Source of the DNA: an uncultured Flavobacteriales bacterium
GTDB taxonomy: Bacteria; Bacteroidota; Bacteroidia; Flavobacteriales; Flavobacteriaceae
Reading direction: 5' to 3'
Assembly: GCA_913058295.1 (NCBI GenBank)
Contig: CAJXRD010000036.1
Span: 1-35,110, forward strand
Length of the DNA: 35,110 bases
The notes below the pieces were generated by a model. The model was not told the origin of the DNA. It saw only the letters and a program-made list of their open reading frames with translations, and searched no databases. Both the position numbers and the translations under genes were made by a program. Below, in pieces: positions 1 to 7,735 of the stretch. Each line of letters begins with the position of its first letter. Position 1 is the stretch's first letter.

Positions 1-1
1 A

Positions 2-949
2 GTAACTTTTACTCCTACAATTTCTGATAACTGTGCTGGTGCGACATTTGTAAGTATACCTGCTTCAGGAAGTATATTCCCAGTAGGAACTACACTAGTT
101 ACCGTTACTGCAACTGATGCAGCCGGTAATACTAATGTATGTACCTTCAATGTAACTGTAAATGACGATGAAGATCCAGTAGTGACTTGTCCAGCAGATA
201 TTACAGTAAGTAATGATGTCGGTAGTTGTGATGCTGTGGTAACTTTTACTCCTACAATTTCTGATAACTGTGCTGGTGCTACATTTGTAAGTGTACCTGC
301 TTCTGGCAGTGTATTCCCAGTGGGAACTACACTAGTAACCGTTACAGGAACAGACGCAGTTGGGAATACTAATGTATGTACCTTCAATGTTACTGTAAAC
401 GACGACGAAGCTCCTGTAGTGACTTGTCCAGCAGATATCATCGTAAGTAATGATTCTGGATTTTGTGATGCAGTGGTAACCTTTACACCTACTGCAACCG
501 ATAATTGTGCAGGAGTAACTGTTTCTAGTGTGCCAGCTTCTGGTAGTGTGTTCCCAGTGGGAACTACAACAGTAACTGTTACGGCTACAGATGCAGCTGG
601 TAATACCGATGTATGTACTTTCGATGTTACTGTAGACGACGACGAAGATCCTATAGTTACCTGTCCAGCAGATATAATCGTAAGTAACGATCTTGGAGAA
701 TGTGGTGCTGTAGTTGACTTTACGCCAATAGCAACCGATAATTGTTCTGGAACAACGATTTCTAGTGTACCAGCTTCTGGTAGTTTATTCCCGCTTGGAA
801 CCACAACGGTAACAGTTACCGCAACTGATGCAGCTGGAAATATAGTTGTATGTACTTTCGATGTAACTGTAAATGATGACGAAGAACCTGTTTTAACTTG
901 TCCAGAGGATATAGTAGTAGGTAATGATCTTGGTCAATGTTATTATGTT
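2..949 (+). repeat. Four tandem 237-bp repeats inside the HYR gene
   Basis: Units start at 2, 239, 476 and 713, an exact 237-nt (79-codon) period. Units 1 and 2 are close to identical, with the first 41 bases matching exactly, and units 3 and 4 are more diverged. A fifth related unit starts near 950 but has a small in-frame insertion. The graded similarity points to recent duplication of the units nearest the window edge, so more near-identical copies probably lie upstream. Confidence 0.9.
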
Positions 950-1672
950 ATCGTTGGTGATGAATTTGATCCAATAACAACAGATAATTGTACAAGTTTA
1001 ACCGTAACCAATGATATCAATGGAACCTCTAGCCTTGGTGGTGAGAAGTTCTTACTTGGCGATACGATGGTAACTTGGACAGCCGATGATGGCAATGGAA
1101 ATGTATTAACATGTACAGCAACCATTACCGTAGAGGATACGGAAGCTCCAGAACTAACTTGTCCAGAAGATCAAACACATTTCTTGGAAGAAGGAGAGAC
1201 CTTATGGGAAGTTCCAGATTTCTTTGCAATTGGAGAAGCGAGTGCAGAAGATAATTGTACAGAATCTGATATGCTTTATATCACACAGGTTCCAGAAGCA
1301 GGAACATTGCTTCCTGAAGGTGTTTATACCGTAACTATTGATGCTAAGGATGAGGCTGGTAATTTTAGTACTTGTACTTTCGAGCTTACTATAGAACCTC
1401 TTCTTGGAGTTGGTGATAATGAATTAACGATTGAAAATATAATACTTTATCCTAATCCATCAAAGGATTATGTAATTATAGGTAACCCACAATCTCTATT
1501 ATTGAATAAGGCTGTAATTTATGACCTTAACGATAGATTGATAAGAACTATCGATCTTAGAACTATGGGAACAGAAATGACAATTGATGTTTCTCGATTG
1601 GCCGCTGCATCCTATAATATTATAATATATGGGGATCAAGGTTCTATTATCAAACGTATGATAAAAGAGTAG
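2..1672 (+). CDS. HYR-repeat secreted protein with T9SS C-terminal sorting domain (5' truncated)
   Basis: The reading frame is open from base 2, so the gene begins outside the window. Seen: tandem immunoglobulin-like HYR (hyalin repeat) units of 79 residues with the recurring motifs TDNC, FPVGTTTVT, DAAGN, CTFDVTV and TCPADI. They are followed by more divergent units and a C-terminal stretch starting around ILYPNPSKDYV and ending GSIIKRMIKE. Known: the YPNP motif with a final K-rich strand is the type A sorting domain (TIGR04183 family) that directs proteins through the type 9 secretion system to the cell surface or medium. HYR domains are found in adhesion and extracellular matrix-like proteins. 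Inference: a large surface adhesin or similar. Each unit has cysteines placed for disulphides. A strong hairpin terminator follows at 1695-1729. The N-terminal part, which may carry an enzymatic domain, is not visible. Confidence 0.92.
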   Translation, partial: VTFTPTISDNCAGATFVSIPASGSIFPVGTTLVTVTATDAAGNTNVCTFNVTVNDDEDPVVTCPADITVSNDVGSCDAVVTFTPTISDNCAGATFVSVPASGSVFPVGTTLVTVTGTDAVGNTNVCTFNVTVNDDEAPVVTCPADIIVSNDSGFCDAVVTFTPTATDNCAGVTVSSVPASGSVFPVGTTTVTVTATDAAGNTDVCTFDVTVDDDEDPIVTCPADIIVSNDLGECGAVVDFTPIATDNCSGTTISSVPASGSLFPLGTTTVTVTATDAAGNIVVCTFDVTVNDDEEPVLTCPEDIVVGNDLGQCYYVIVGDEFDPITTDNCTSLTVTNDINGTSSLGGEKFLLGDTMVTWTADDGNGNVLTCTATITVEDTEAPELTCPEDQTHFLEEGETLWEVPDFFAIGEASAEDNCTESDMLYITQVPEAGTLLPEGVYTVTIDAKDEAGNFSTCTFELTIEPLLGVGDNELTIENIILYPNPSKDYVIIGNPQSLLLNKAVIYDLNDRLIRTIDLRTMGTEMTIDVSRLAAASYNIIIYGDQGSIIKRMIKE

Positions 1673-1694
1673 ATTTAATTTCAATTTCTTAAAT

Positions 1695-1729
1695 AAAAAA
1701 ACCCTTCGAATAAATCGAAGGGTTTTTTT
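1695..1729. terminator. Bidirectional intrinsic terminator
   Basis: An 8-bp stem, CCCTTCGA (1702-1709) with TCGAAGGG (1715-1722), has a 5-nt loop and is flanked by a run of A on the left and T on the right. It lies between the convergent HYR gene and the esterase-like gene and can serve both strands. Confidence 0.9.
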
Positions 1730-1749
1730 ATTGTTTTAATAAGAAGTAT

Positions 1750-2904
1750 TTAAAATCCGAAATCTTCTTTTATTTTATCTGCCTTGTCTAACATAAGGTC
1801 GATGGTAATAAACTCAACCTCTTCCTTTTCATAGGCAGCTTGAAAAGTACGCATTGCTTTTTTAGGCTCACCAGTTTCTTCATAAAAACGACCCATATAA
1901 TAAGGTCCTAAAGCAGTTTCTGGATATTGCCTTATTGCCATAGCAGCAATATCTCTTAATGATTCCCATTGTTTTCTTTTTTCAGCAGCTTTTAGTGTAG
2001 CCATATAATCATTTACACGAATAGGGTTTGTTAAGCCAAATAGGTCTTCGATTGTTTTATATTTTTCTACTAAATATTGGTGAATTGGAGTTTCTAATTT
2101 TAGTAATACATCTGTATATTCTTCTTTGCTTATTGGGCGATATACAGAAAACATTTTTTCTAATGCTGATGGAATAGCTCTTGCAACTAAAGAATAGTGA
2201 GTTGCCCCATCAAAATTATCGAAATAATAATCAAAGTTATCGCTTTCTACACTTTTCAATGAAATATCTAGCATTTCAGATATTTCTCTTAAATCTTTGA
2301 TGTCATCAGACCCTGTTGCCAAATAATAGAATGTTTTTGACTGAATATTTAGAACTCTTTCTGGAATTCTTTCGTCCATTAATGGTGCTAAATCTGGACT
2401 TAGGTTAATGTATCCATTAAATAATGGTGGATCTTTAAATAAATAATAGTTAATAAAGTTAGCTGTAAAATCATGCCCAATAGCAATAGTAAACTTTGCA
2501 GTTCTATATTTTTCGTCAATGTATGGAATAAGTTCTAGGCCAATAAATTCAAAAAATTTAGCGCCAGTATCTATTGGCATAAAGGTGTTGTCATCATAAT
2601 TACAATCATCGTACCGACTATCGCCTTGCATAATTCCTACTACAATGGATTCTGGCATGTCTTCCCAATAACTAAAATAATCTACATTACCAGCTACAGG
2701 TTCAAACAAATAATTAGCATCTAGCACTAAAACAATTGGATAAACTTTGTCTGTATTGGTTTCATAATCTCGTGGAAGTTGGACTTTTAATCTACGAGAT
2801 TCGTCTAATTTAAAAGATTTAATTTCTTCGTAAATAATTTTAGATTGAGCGAAAGTAGTAACGCTAACTAATAAAAAAAAGGATGTTAGAATGATGTTCT
2901 TCAT
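1750..2904 (-). CDS. Esterase-fold (alpha/beta hydrolase) protein with C-terminal TPR, nucleophile replaced
   Basis: 384 residues. A signal peptide is visible (hydrophobic residues 4-19 ending TFAQS), so the product is exported. The body follows the esterase D/enterochelin-esterase-like pattern: KVYPIVLVLDANYLF, SIVVGIMQ, then IGHDFTANF where the family has G-H-S-x-G-G. The residue at the nucleophile position is Asp145 (codon GAT), and both glycines that normally follow are also changed. A late histidine (His236, in THYSLV) sits where the catalytic histidine is expected. Residues about 335-372 look like a tetratricopeptide unit (ALGPYYMGRFYEETGEPKKA). Inference: probably a binding or scaffold protein rather than an active serine hydrolase. 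It is 72 nt downstream of the flippase-like gene on the same strand; a TATCTTTC element in that gap (2928-2935) could give it its own promoter. Confidence 0.85.
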   Translation of the reverse strand: MKNIILTSFFLLVSVTTFAQSKIIYEEIKSFKLDESRRLKVQLPRDYETNTDKVYPIVLVLDANYLFEPVAGNVDYFSYWEDMPESIVVGIMQGDSRYDDCNYDDNTFMPIDTGAKFFEFIGLELIPYIDEKYRTAKFTIAIGHDFTANFINYYLFKDPPLFNGYINLSPDLAPLMDERIPERVLNIQSKTFYYLATGSDDIKDLREISEMLDISLKSVESDNFDYYFDNFDGATHYSLVARAIPSALEKMFSVYRPISKEEYTDVLLKLETPIHQYLVEKYKTIEDLFGLTNPIRVNDYMATLKAAEKRKQWESLRDIAAMAIRQYPETALGPYYMGRFYEETGEPKKAMRTFQAAYEKEEVEFITIDLMLDKADKIKEDFGF

Positions 2905-2976
2905 AAAATATAGATTTTTTCAATGGGGAAAGATAACGATTTTTATAAGCTATATATTTTCAGAAATAAAAAATTG

Positions 2977-3942
2977 CTATTTAGTATTTCTGTTATAAAA
3001 AGGGAGTAAAATAAGAGAAAGCCCTCCAAAAAATATTATGGATGCGATATTTGAAGTCCAAACTATCCAGCCAAAAGCGGTACCGATAGTTTCAGGAATG
3101 CTGAATACAGAAAGAATTCCTGCAATAAAGAAAGGATAAGTTCCAAAGCCACTATTGGTAAATGCAAATGAAAAACTCCCTACTACAAATGTGATAATTA
3201 TTACTGCAAAAGATATAGCAGCCGTTTCTTCTAAAGCATGTAATGCTGTATAAAATGAAAGTAAATAGAGTCCCCAAATTAGAAAACTATATAAAATAAA
3301 AGCTTTCTTTTTTTTCATTTTAAGGATGCTAAACACGCCTTCTTTAATCCCTAAATAAAATTGCTTTAATTTTTGTTGAAAACTAGATTTAGAATACTTT
3401 AAGAATAAAAAGAAAGCAATAATTAATAAACAAAGTAAGCCAAATGCTAAATAAAGTTTGGTGGGTTGAATGATGTCTGTTAGAAAAGTGTACAGTAAAT
3501 CGAATTGAAGCATTAATGCAATTGCGGTAAACCCGAAAAGGATTAATACGTCTATTGCTCTTTCAGATATAATGGTTCCAAAAGCTTTGTCAAAAGGAAT
3601 GTTTTCGTATTTATTAATAATTACAGCTCTGGATACTTCTCCACTTTTTGGGATAAAAATATTCATTATATAAGCAACATTTACTGCCATAAAGTTGTTA
3701 AGAATTTTTGGGGAATAGCCTAAAGATTCTAACATAAAACTCCAGCGATATGCTCTTAAAAGGTGACTTAATATGCTTAAAAATACGGATAGAGCAACAA
3801 TTGTATAATCTGCTTTTTTAAAATAAAAAGAGATTTCTTCTAATTGTTGGGCGCTAAATTTATTATAAGAATAATAGATTAAAAAAATACCAAGCCCCAA
3901 AGGGATTGCTATTTTTAAAAATTTTATAATTGATTTATTCAA
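2977..3942 (-). CDS. Flippase-like membrane protein (LPG synthase TM / UPF0104 family)
   Basis: 321 residues, with about eight hydrophobic segments spread along the whole length and short charged loops. The early stretch LRAYRWSFMLESLGY and the block IMNIFIPKSGEVSRAVII match the lysylphosphatidylglycerol-synthase transmembrane family (PF03706). The soluble aminoacyl-transferase domain of MprF is absent, so lipid translocation or an unknown membrane role is more likely than lipid lysylation. It starts 1 nt after the panD stop codon, so it is almost certainly co-transcribed with panC-panD. The link to pantothenate synthesis is unexplained. The family is clear, the substrate unknown. Confidence 0.88.
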   Translation of the reverse strand: MNKSIIKFLKIAIPLGLGIFLIYYSYNKFSAQQLEEISFYFKKADYTIVALSVFLSILSHLLRAYRWSFMLESLGYSPKILNNFMAVNVAYIMNIFIPKSGEVSRAVIINKYENIPFDKAFGTIISERAIDVLILFGFTAIALMLQFDLLYTFLTDIIQPTKLYLAFGLLCLLIIAFFLFLKYSKSSFQQKLKQFYLGIKEGVFSILKMKKKKAFILYSFLIWGLYLLSFYTALHALEETAAISFAVIIITFVVGSFSFAFTNSGFGTYPFFIAGILSVFSIPETIGTAFGWIVWTSNIASIIFFGGLSLILLPFYNRNTK

Positions 3943-3943
3943 A

Positions 3944-4294
3944 TTAAGAGAGTAAATTATTTTCTTCGTTCGGAAATACGAGAGCAGGTTTAAAGTTTCT
4001 AGCTTCGTCTATAGACATCATCGCATAAGTGATTAAAATTAGAACGTCTCCTGGTGCTACTTTTCTTGCTGCAGCCCCATTTAAAGTTATTTCTCCACTA
4101 TTTCGAGGTCCAGGAATTGCATAGGTTTCTAAGCGCTCCCCATTGTTGTTATTTACAATTTGAACTTTCTCTCCTTCAATAATATTTGAAGCTTCCATTA
4201 AATCTTCATCTATAGTGATGCTTCCAATATAATTAAGGTTTGCGTTAGTTACTTTAACTCTATGGATTTTAGATTTTACTACGTGTATTTGCAT
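3944..4294 (-). CDS. panD: Aspartate 1-decarboxylase
   Basis: 116 residues, normal length. It makes beta-alanine from L-aspartate for pantothenate and coenzyme A synthesis. The proenzyme self-cleavage site is present as YIG24-S25 ITID, where Ser25 becomes the pyruvoyl group. Arg54 and Tyr58 ([18 protein letters not shown]) are also in their usual places, as is the NGAAARK segment. It begins 13 nt after the panC stop and is followed directly by the flippase-like gene, so panC-panD-flippase reads as one operon on the minus strand. Confidence 0.97.
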   Translation of the reverse strand: MQIHVVKSKIHRVKVTNANLNYIGSITIDEDLMEASNIIEGEKVQIVNNNNGERLETYAIPGPRNSGEITLNGAAARKVAPGDVLILITYAMMSIDEARNFKPALVFPNEENNLLS

Positions 4295-4307
4295 GGGGGC
4301 AAAGGTA

Positions 4308-5156
4308 TTAATTTAAAGCGATATTATCTATAAGTCTAACTCCATCTACAAAAACTGCAATAAAGGCTCTATAGCTGGTGTTAGGGGAATTATTTGATTC
4401 GGTTTTAAGGGTTTTGCTATTGGCAATTTCGAAATATTCAAGTTCTAGAAATTGGTTTTTATCAAAAGTATTCTCAACTAATTTATTTAATTGTGAAAAG
4501 TTCAAAACATCAAAATTTTGTTGCACTTCTGTTAGGGTTTTGAAAATTAACGCAGCCTCTTTTAACTGGTCTTCATTAAGTCTTTTGTTTCGAGAACTCA
4601 TGGCTAAACCACTCTTTTCTCTAACTATCGAACAACCTATAATGTCTACAGGAAGTTTTTCTATTTCAACTAATTTTTTCACAACTTCTAATTGCTGAAA
4701 ATCTTTCTCTCCAAGATATGCTTTATTGGGTTTCACCATTCTGAATAGAAGGTTAAGAACGGTTCCAACTCCATCAAAATGACCTTCACGATGTTTGCCC
4801 TCCATTTCATTTTCAATACCGGAAAAATTATATTTTTTTGATGTTATATTATTTTCATATAATTCTGAAACATTTGGTGAAAAAACAAAAACATTTCCTT
4901 TTACACTTTTTAATAATTTAAGGTCACTTTCAAGAGTCCTAGGATATTTTTCTAAATCTTGTGCTTTATTAAATTGAGTAGGGTTTACAAAAATACTAAC
5001 CACAACACAATCGTTTTCGTTACAAGCTTGTTCTACTAAGGAGATGTGCCCTTTATGTAAAGCTCCCATGGTTGGTACAAAACCGACACTTTTGCAATTC
5101 TCTAAAAATGGAGAAAGCGCTTTTTGTAAAGAAGCATTATTTTCGTGATTTATCAT
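4308..5156 (-). CDS. panC: Pantothenate synthetase (pantoate-beta-alanine ligase)
   Basis: 282 residues, the usual length. It joins pantoate to beta-alanine using ATP, in the cytoplasm. The nucleotide-binding HxGH motif is His34-His37 in [10 protein letters not shown], and the second conserved block is [14 protein letters not shown] (the KMSKS-like loop). FVNPTQFN and GEKDFQQL are further family blocks. It is first in the panC-panD operon and divergent from the glycogen-synthase-like gene across a 101-bp gap. panB is not in the window. Confidence 0.97.
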   Translation of the reverse strand: MINHENNASLQKALSPFLENCKSVGFVPTMGALHKGHISLVEQACNENDCVVVSIFVNPTQFNKAQDLEKYPRTLESDLKLLKSVKGNVFVFSPNVSELYENNITSKKYNFSGIENEMEGKHREGHFDGVGTVLNLLFRMVKPNKAYLGEKDFQQLEVVKKLVEIEKLPVDIIGCSIVREKSGLAMSSRNKRLNEDQLKEAALIFKTLTEVQQNFDVLNFSQLNKLVENTFDKNQFLELEYFEIANSKTLKTESNNSPNTSYRAFIAVFVDGVRLIDNIALN

Positions 5157-5214
5157 AAATATAAATTAAAAACAGTAAAATTAATATATTAAAGTCAATC
5201 TGCATAAATTTTCG

Positions 5215-5222
5215 TAATTTTG
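5215..5222 (+). promoter_or_regulatory. Bacteroidetes-type -7 element (TAATTTTG)
   Basis: Matches TAnnTTTG 35 nt before the start of the glycogen-synthase-like gene. No TTG is present at the ideal upstream distance, so the call rests on the -7 box and its location between divergent genes. Confidence 0.5.
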
Positions 5223-5257
5223 CTTGCTTTTAAAAGCAACTCGAAAAAGTATATTTT

Positions 5258-6067
5258 ATGAAAGATAAGAGAATCTTGTATGTGTCATCTGAAGTAATAC
5301 CTTACCTTCCAGAGACAGAGATTTCTTCAATGTCGTTTGAAGCTCCCCGAATGGTTAATAGTAAAAAAGGCCAGATTAGGATATTTATGCCTCGATATGG
5401 AAATATCAATGAGCGAAGACATCAATTACATGAAGTTATTCGTTTATCTGGTATGAACTTGGTAATTAACGACATGGATATGCCTCTTATTATTAAAGTG
5501 GCTTCTATTCCTAAAGAGCGTATGCAAGTTTATTTTATCGACAATGATGAATATTTTAAGCGTAAGGCTACTTATGCTGATGAAAATGGGAAATTTTATG
5601 ACGATAATGATGAGCGTGCTATTTTCTTTGCAAAAGGTGTTATAGAAACAGTTAAAAAATTAAATTGGTCTCCAGATATTATTCATGTTCATGGATGGTT
5701 AGCTTCTTTTTTGCCATTATATTTAAGAACCTACTATGATAAAGAGCCTCTATTTGAAAACAGTAAAATAGTAACTTCTCTATATGGCCAAGGCTTTGAC
5801 GGAAATCTTAGTTCTGAAGTTATCAACAAATTAAAGTTTGACGGTATTAAAGAAGAGCATGTGGAAGAATTAAAAGAACCAGATTATGTAAATATGATGA
5901 AGGTTGCAATAAATAATTCTGATGCTTTAATAATTGGTTCAGATAAATTACCAGAAGCACTTGATGAATATCTTAAGGAACTTGAAATGCCAGTGTTAAA
6001 TTATCACAAAAAAGAGGTTTTTTCTGAGGCTTATTTAGATTTTTGCCTTTCAAAAGTATTACAATAA
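5258..6067 (+). CDS. Orphan N-terminal domain of glycogen/starch synthase (GT5-like), likely non-catalytic
   Basis: 269 residues, against roughly 470-500 for a full glycogen synthase. The sequence follows the N-terminal Rossmann domain of the GT5 family: RILYVSSEVIPY at the start, IRIFMPRYG, the block PDIIHVHGWLASFLPLYLR and a late SDALIIGSDKLPEAL. The KxGGL ADP-glucose-binding loop expected near residue 15 is replaced by PETEISSM, and the whole C-terminal GT-B half is missing. The next gene starts 19 nt later in a different family, so there is no decayed second half. It is the first gene of a plus-strand run with DUF4270 and glmS. Inference: a regulatory or binding protein derived from glycogen synthase. 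Many Bacteroidota annotations would call this glycogen synthase; catalysis looks unlikely. Confidence 0.85.
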   Translation: MKDKRILYVSSEVIPYLPETEISSMSFEAPRMVNSKKGQIRIFMPRYGNINERRHQLHEVIRLSGMNLVINDMDMPLIIKVASIPKERMQVYFIDNDEYFKRKATYADENGKFYDDNDERAIFFAKGVIETVKKLNWSPDIIHVHGWLASFLPLYLRTYYDKEPLFENSKIVTSLYGQGFDGNLSSEVINKLKFDGIKEEHVEELKEPDYVNMMKVAINNSDALIIGSDKLPEALDEYLKELEMPVLNYHKKEVFSEAYLDFCLSKVLQ

Positions 6068-6086
6068 TATATTCATTTTATTTTTT

Positions 6087-7721
6087 ATGAAAACATTAAA
6101 TGCCTTGCCAAAAATTATGGCAATATTATTCTTTATTATAGCAATTTCTTCCTGTGATGAAGATTTTAACACTATTGGAGCAGATATCGTAGGTAATGAA
6201 GACCTACTAACTCTGCCATATGAAAGTAATAATATAATAGCATATAGTAGAATTTTAGATCCTGTTCAAACTAACATTGTGCCAGTCCATAATATGGGAG
6301 TTTATAATGATCACGTTTTTGGAAAATCTACATCAAACGTAATAACTCAACTGGTTTTAACAGAAACAGATCCAATTTTTGGAGATACACTTGGTCACCC
6401 TATTTCATTGCAAAGTGTTATTCTTTACATCCCTTTTTACAGTAATGCTACTTTAGAAGGCGAAGGCGAAGATGAGATGACAACTTATACATTAGATTCT
6501 GTTTATGGTAATCAACCAATTAATATTTCTATATATGAGTCTGGTTATTATTTAAGAGATTTAGAGCCAGATTCAAATTTTGAAGAATCGCAATTATATT
6601 ATTCTAATCAAAGTAGTTTGTTTGAAAATTCTTTATTGGAATTAATAGACGAAATTGAAGATTTTGCGCCAAGTGATGAGGGCTATATTATAGTGGATGG
6701 AGAAGGAGACGAGGAAACAGAAACACTAGTAGCTCCAGGCTTACGTGTTAATTTACCTTTACAGTTTTTTCAAGAAAAAATCTTAGACCAAGAAGGAGAA
6801 CAAGTTTTATCAAGTAATAACAACTTTAAGGAATATTTTAGAGGATTGTATTTTGATGTTGAATCGAATACAGAAGACGGGAGTTTGTTTATTTTTAATC
6901 CAGAATTTGCTAACATTACAATAAACTATAATTTTCAGAGCCCTAAAGAAGATGAAAATGGAAACCCTGTTTTGGATGATGAGGGGAATCAAATTATTGA
7001 AACAGTTGATGAAGATTATGTGCTAAACTTTGGAGGAGTGAGCTTAAATACTTTTACTAATGAATTGCCGCAAAATATTATTGGAGATATTGAAAACCCA
7101 GACCTTGTTAATGGAGAAGAAAGTTTATATGTAAGGGGAGGAGAAGGAATATTAACAGTTATAGATCTTTTTAGCGGATTAGATTCGGATGAAGATGGTG
7201 TTTCTGATGAATTAGATTCATTAAGACAAAGAGAAGTATTAGTAAATGATGCTAATTTAAAATTTTATGTGGATCAAGATAAAATTACTGGTGGATCTAC
7301 AGAGCCAGAACGTCTTATTATTTACGATTTAGATAACAACACTGTCTTAACAGATTATTTTTTAGATACTACTTCTGGTAATGAACCTCTTGAAGCAGTT
7401 ACTACCCACCTAGGAAGACTAGAAAGAGGAAGTGATAATTTAGGAGAGTATTATAAATTAAGACTAACAGGCCATATAAGTAACCTTATAAATAAAGACT
7501 CTACCAATGTACAATTAGGGCTTATGGTTTCTCAAAATGTACTAATAAGTGGTTTTCATGTTGTGGATAGCCTTACAAACCCAGCGGGTCCATTACCAAG
7601 AATAAAAGAAGTGCCTAGAAGTGGTGTAATTTCTCATGAAGGAACGATTTTGTTTGGTAATAACACATCGAATGAAGACAAAAAGTTGAAATTACAAATA
7701 TCATATTTAAACCCTAATTAA
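6087..7721 (+). CDS. DUF4270 family lipoprotein
   Basis: 544 residues. The N-terminus is a lipoprotein signal with the lipidated residue at Cys23 (ISSCDEDF). The acidic residues just after the cysteine resemble the Bacteroidota lipoprotein export signal, suggesting display on the outer face of the outer membrane. The early sequence FNTIGADIVG and the repeated beta-rich segments fit DUF4270. There are no enzyme motifs. The protein is strongly acidic, with a segment DSDEDGVSDELDS that resembles a calcium-binding loop. It lies between the glycogen-synthase-like gene (19-nt gap) and glmS (14-nt gap), so the three are probably one transcript. Its function is not known to me. Confidence 0.88.
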   Translation: MKTLNALPKIMAILFFIIAISSCDEDFNTIGADIVGNEDLLTLPYESNNIIAYSRILDPVQTNIVPVHNMGVYNDHVFGKSTSNVITQLVLTETDPIFGDTLGHPISLQSVILYIPFYSNATLEGEGEDEMTTYTLDSVYGNQPINISIYESGYYLRDLEPDSNFEESQLYYSNQSSLFENSLLELIDEIEDFAPSDEGYIIVDGEGDEETETLVAPGLRVNLPLQFFQEKILDQEGEQVLSSNNNFKEYFRGLYFDVESNTEDGSLFIFNPEFANITINYNFQSPKEDENGNPVLDDEGNQIIETVDEDYVLNFGGVSLNTFTNELPQNIIGDIENPDLVNGEESLYVRGGEGILTVIDLFSGLDSDEDGVSDELDSLRQREVLVNDANLKFYVDQDKITGGSTEPERLIIYDLDNNTVLTDYFLDTTSGNEPLEAVTTHLGRLERGSDNLGEYYKLRLTGHISNLINKDSTNVQLGLMVSQNVLISGFHVVDSLTNPAGPLPRIKEVPRSGVISHEGTILFGNNTSNEDKKLKLQISYLNPN

Positions 7722-7735
7722 TAAACGTATACCTT

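Noticed and set aside
2-949. Regular repeats as a possible CRISPR array
   Set aside because: The period is 237 nt with every unit translating in frame into HYR domains; there are no short repeats with unique spacers and no cas genes.
943-1125. Minus-strand open frame across the HYR gene
   Set aside because: It is antisense to a clear HYR coding frame, has no recognisable domain and no promoter; the same applies to the frame at 1499-1684.
5258-7721. Frameshifted full-length glycogen synthase
   Set aside because: The sequence after 6067 contains no GT-B C-terminal motifs in any frame; the next gene is a complete DUF4270 lipoprotein with its own signal peptide.
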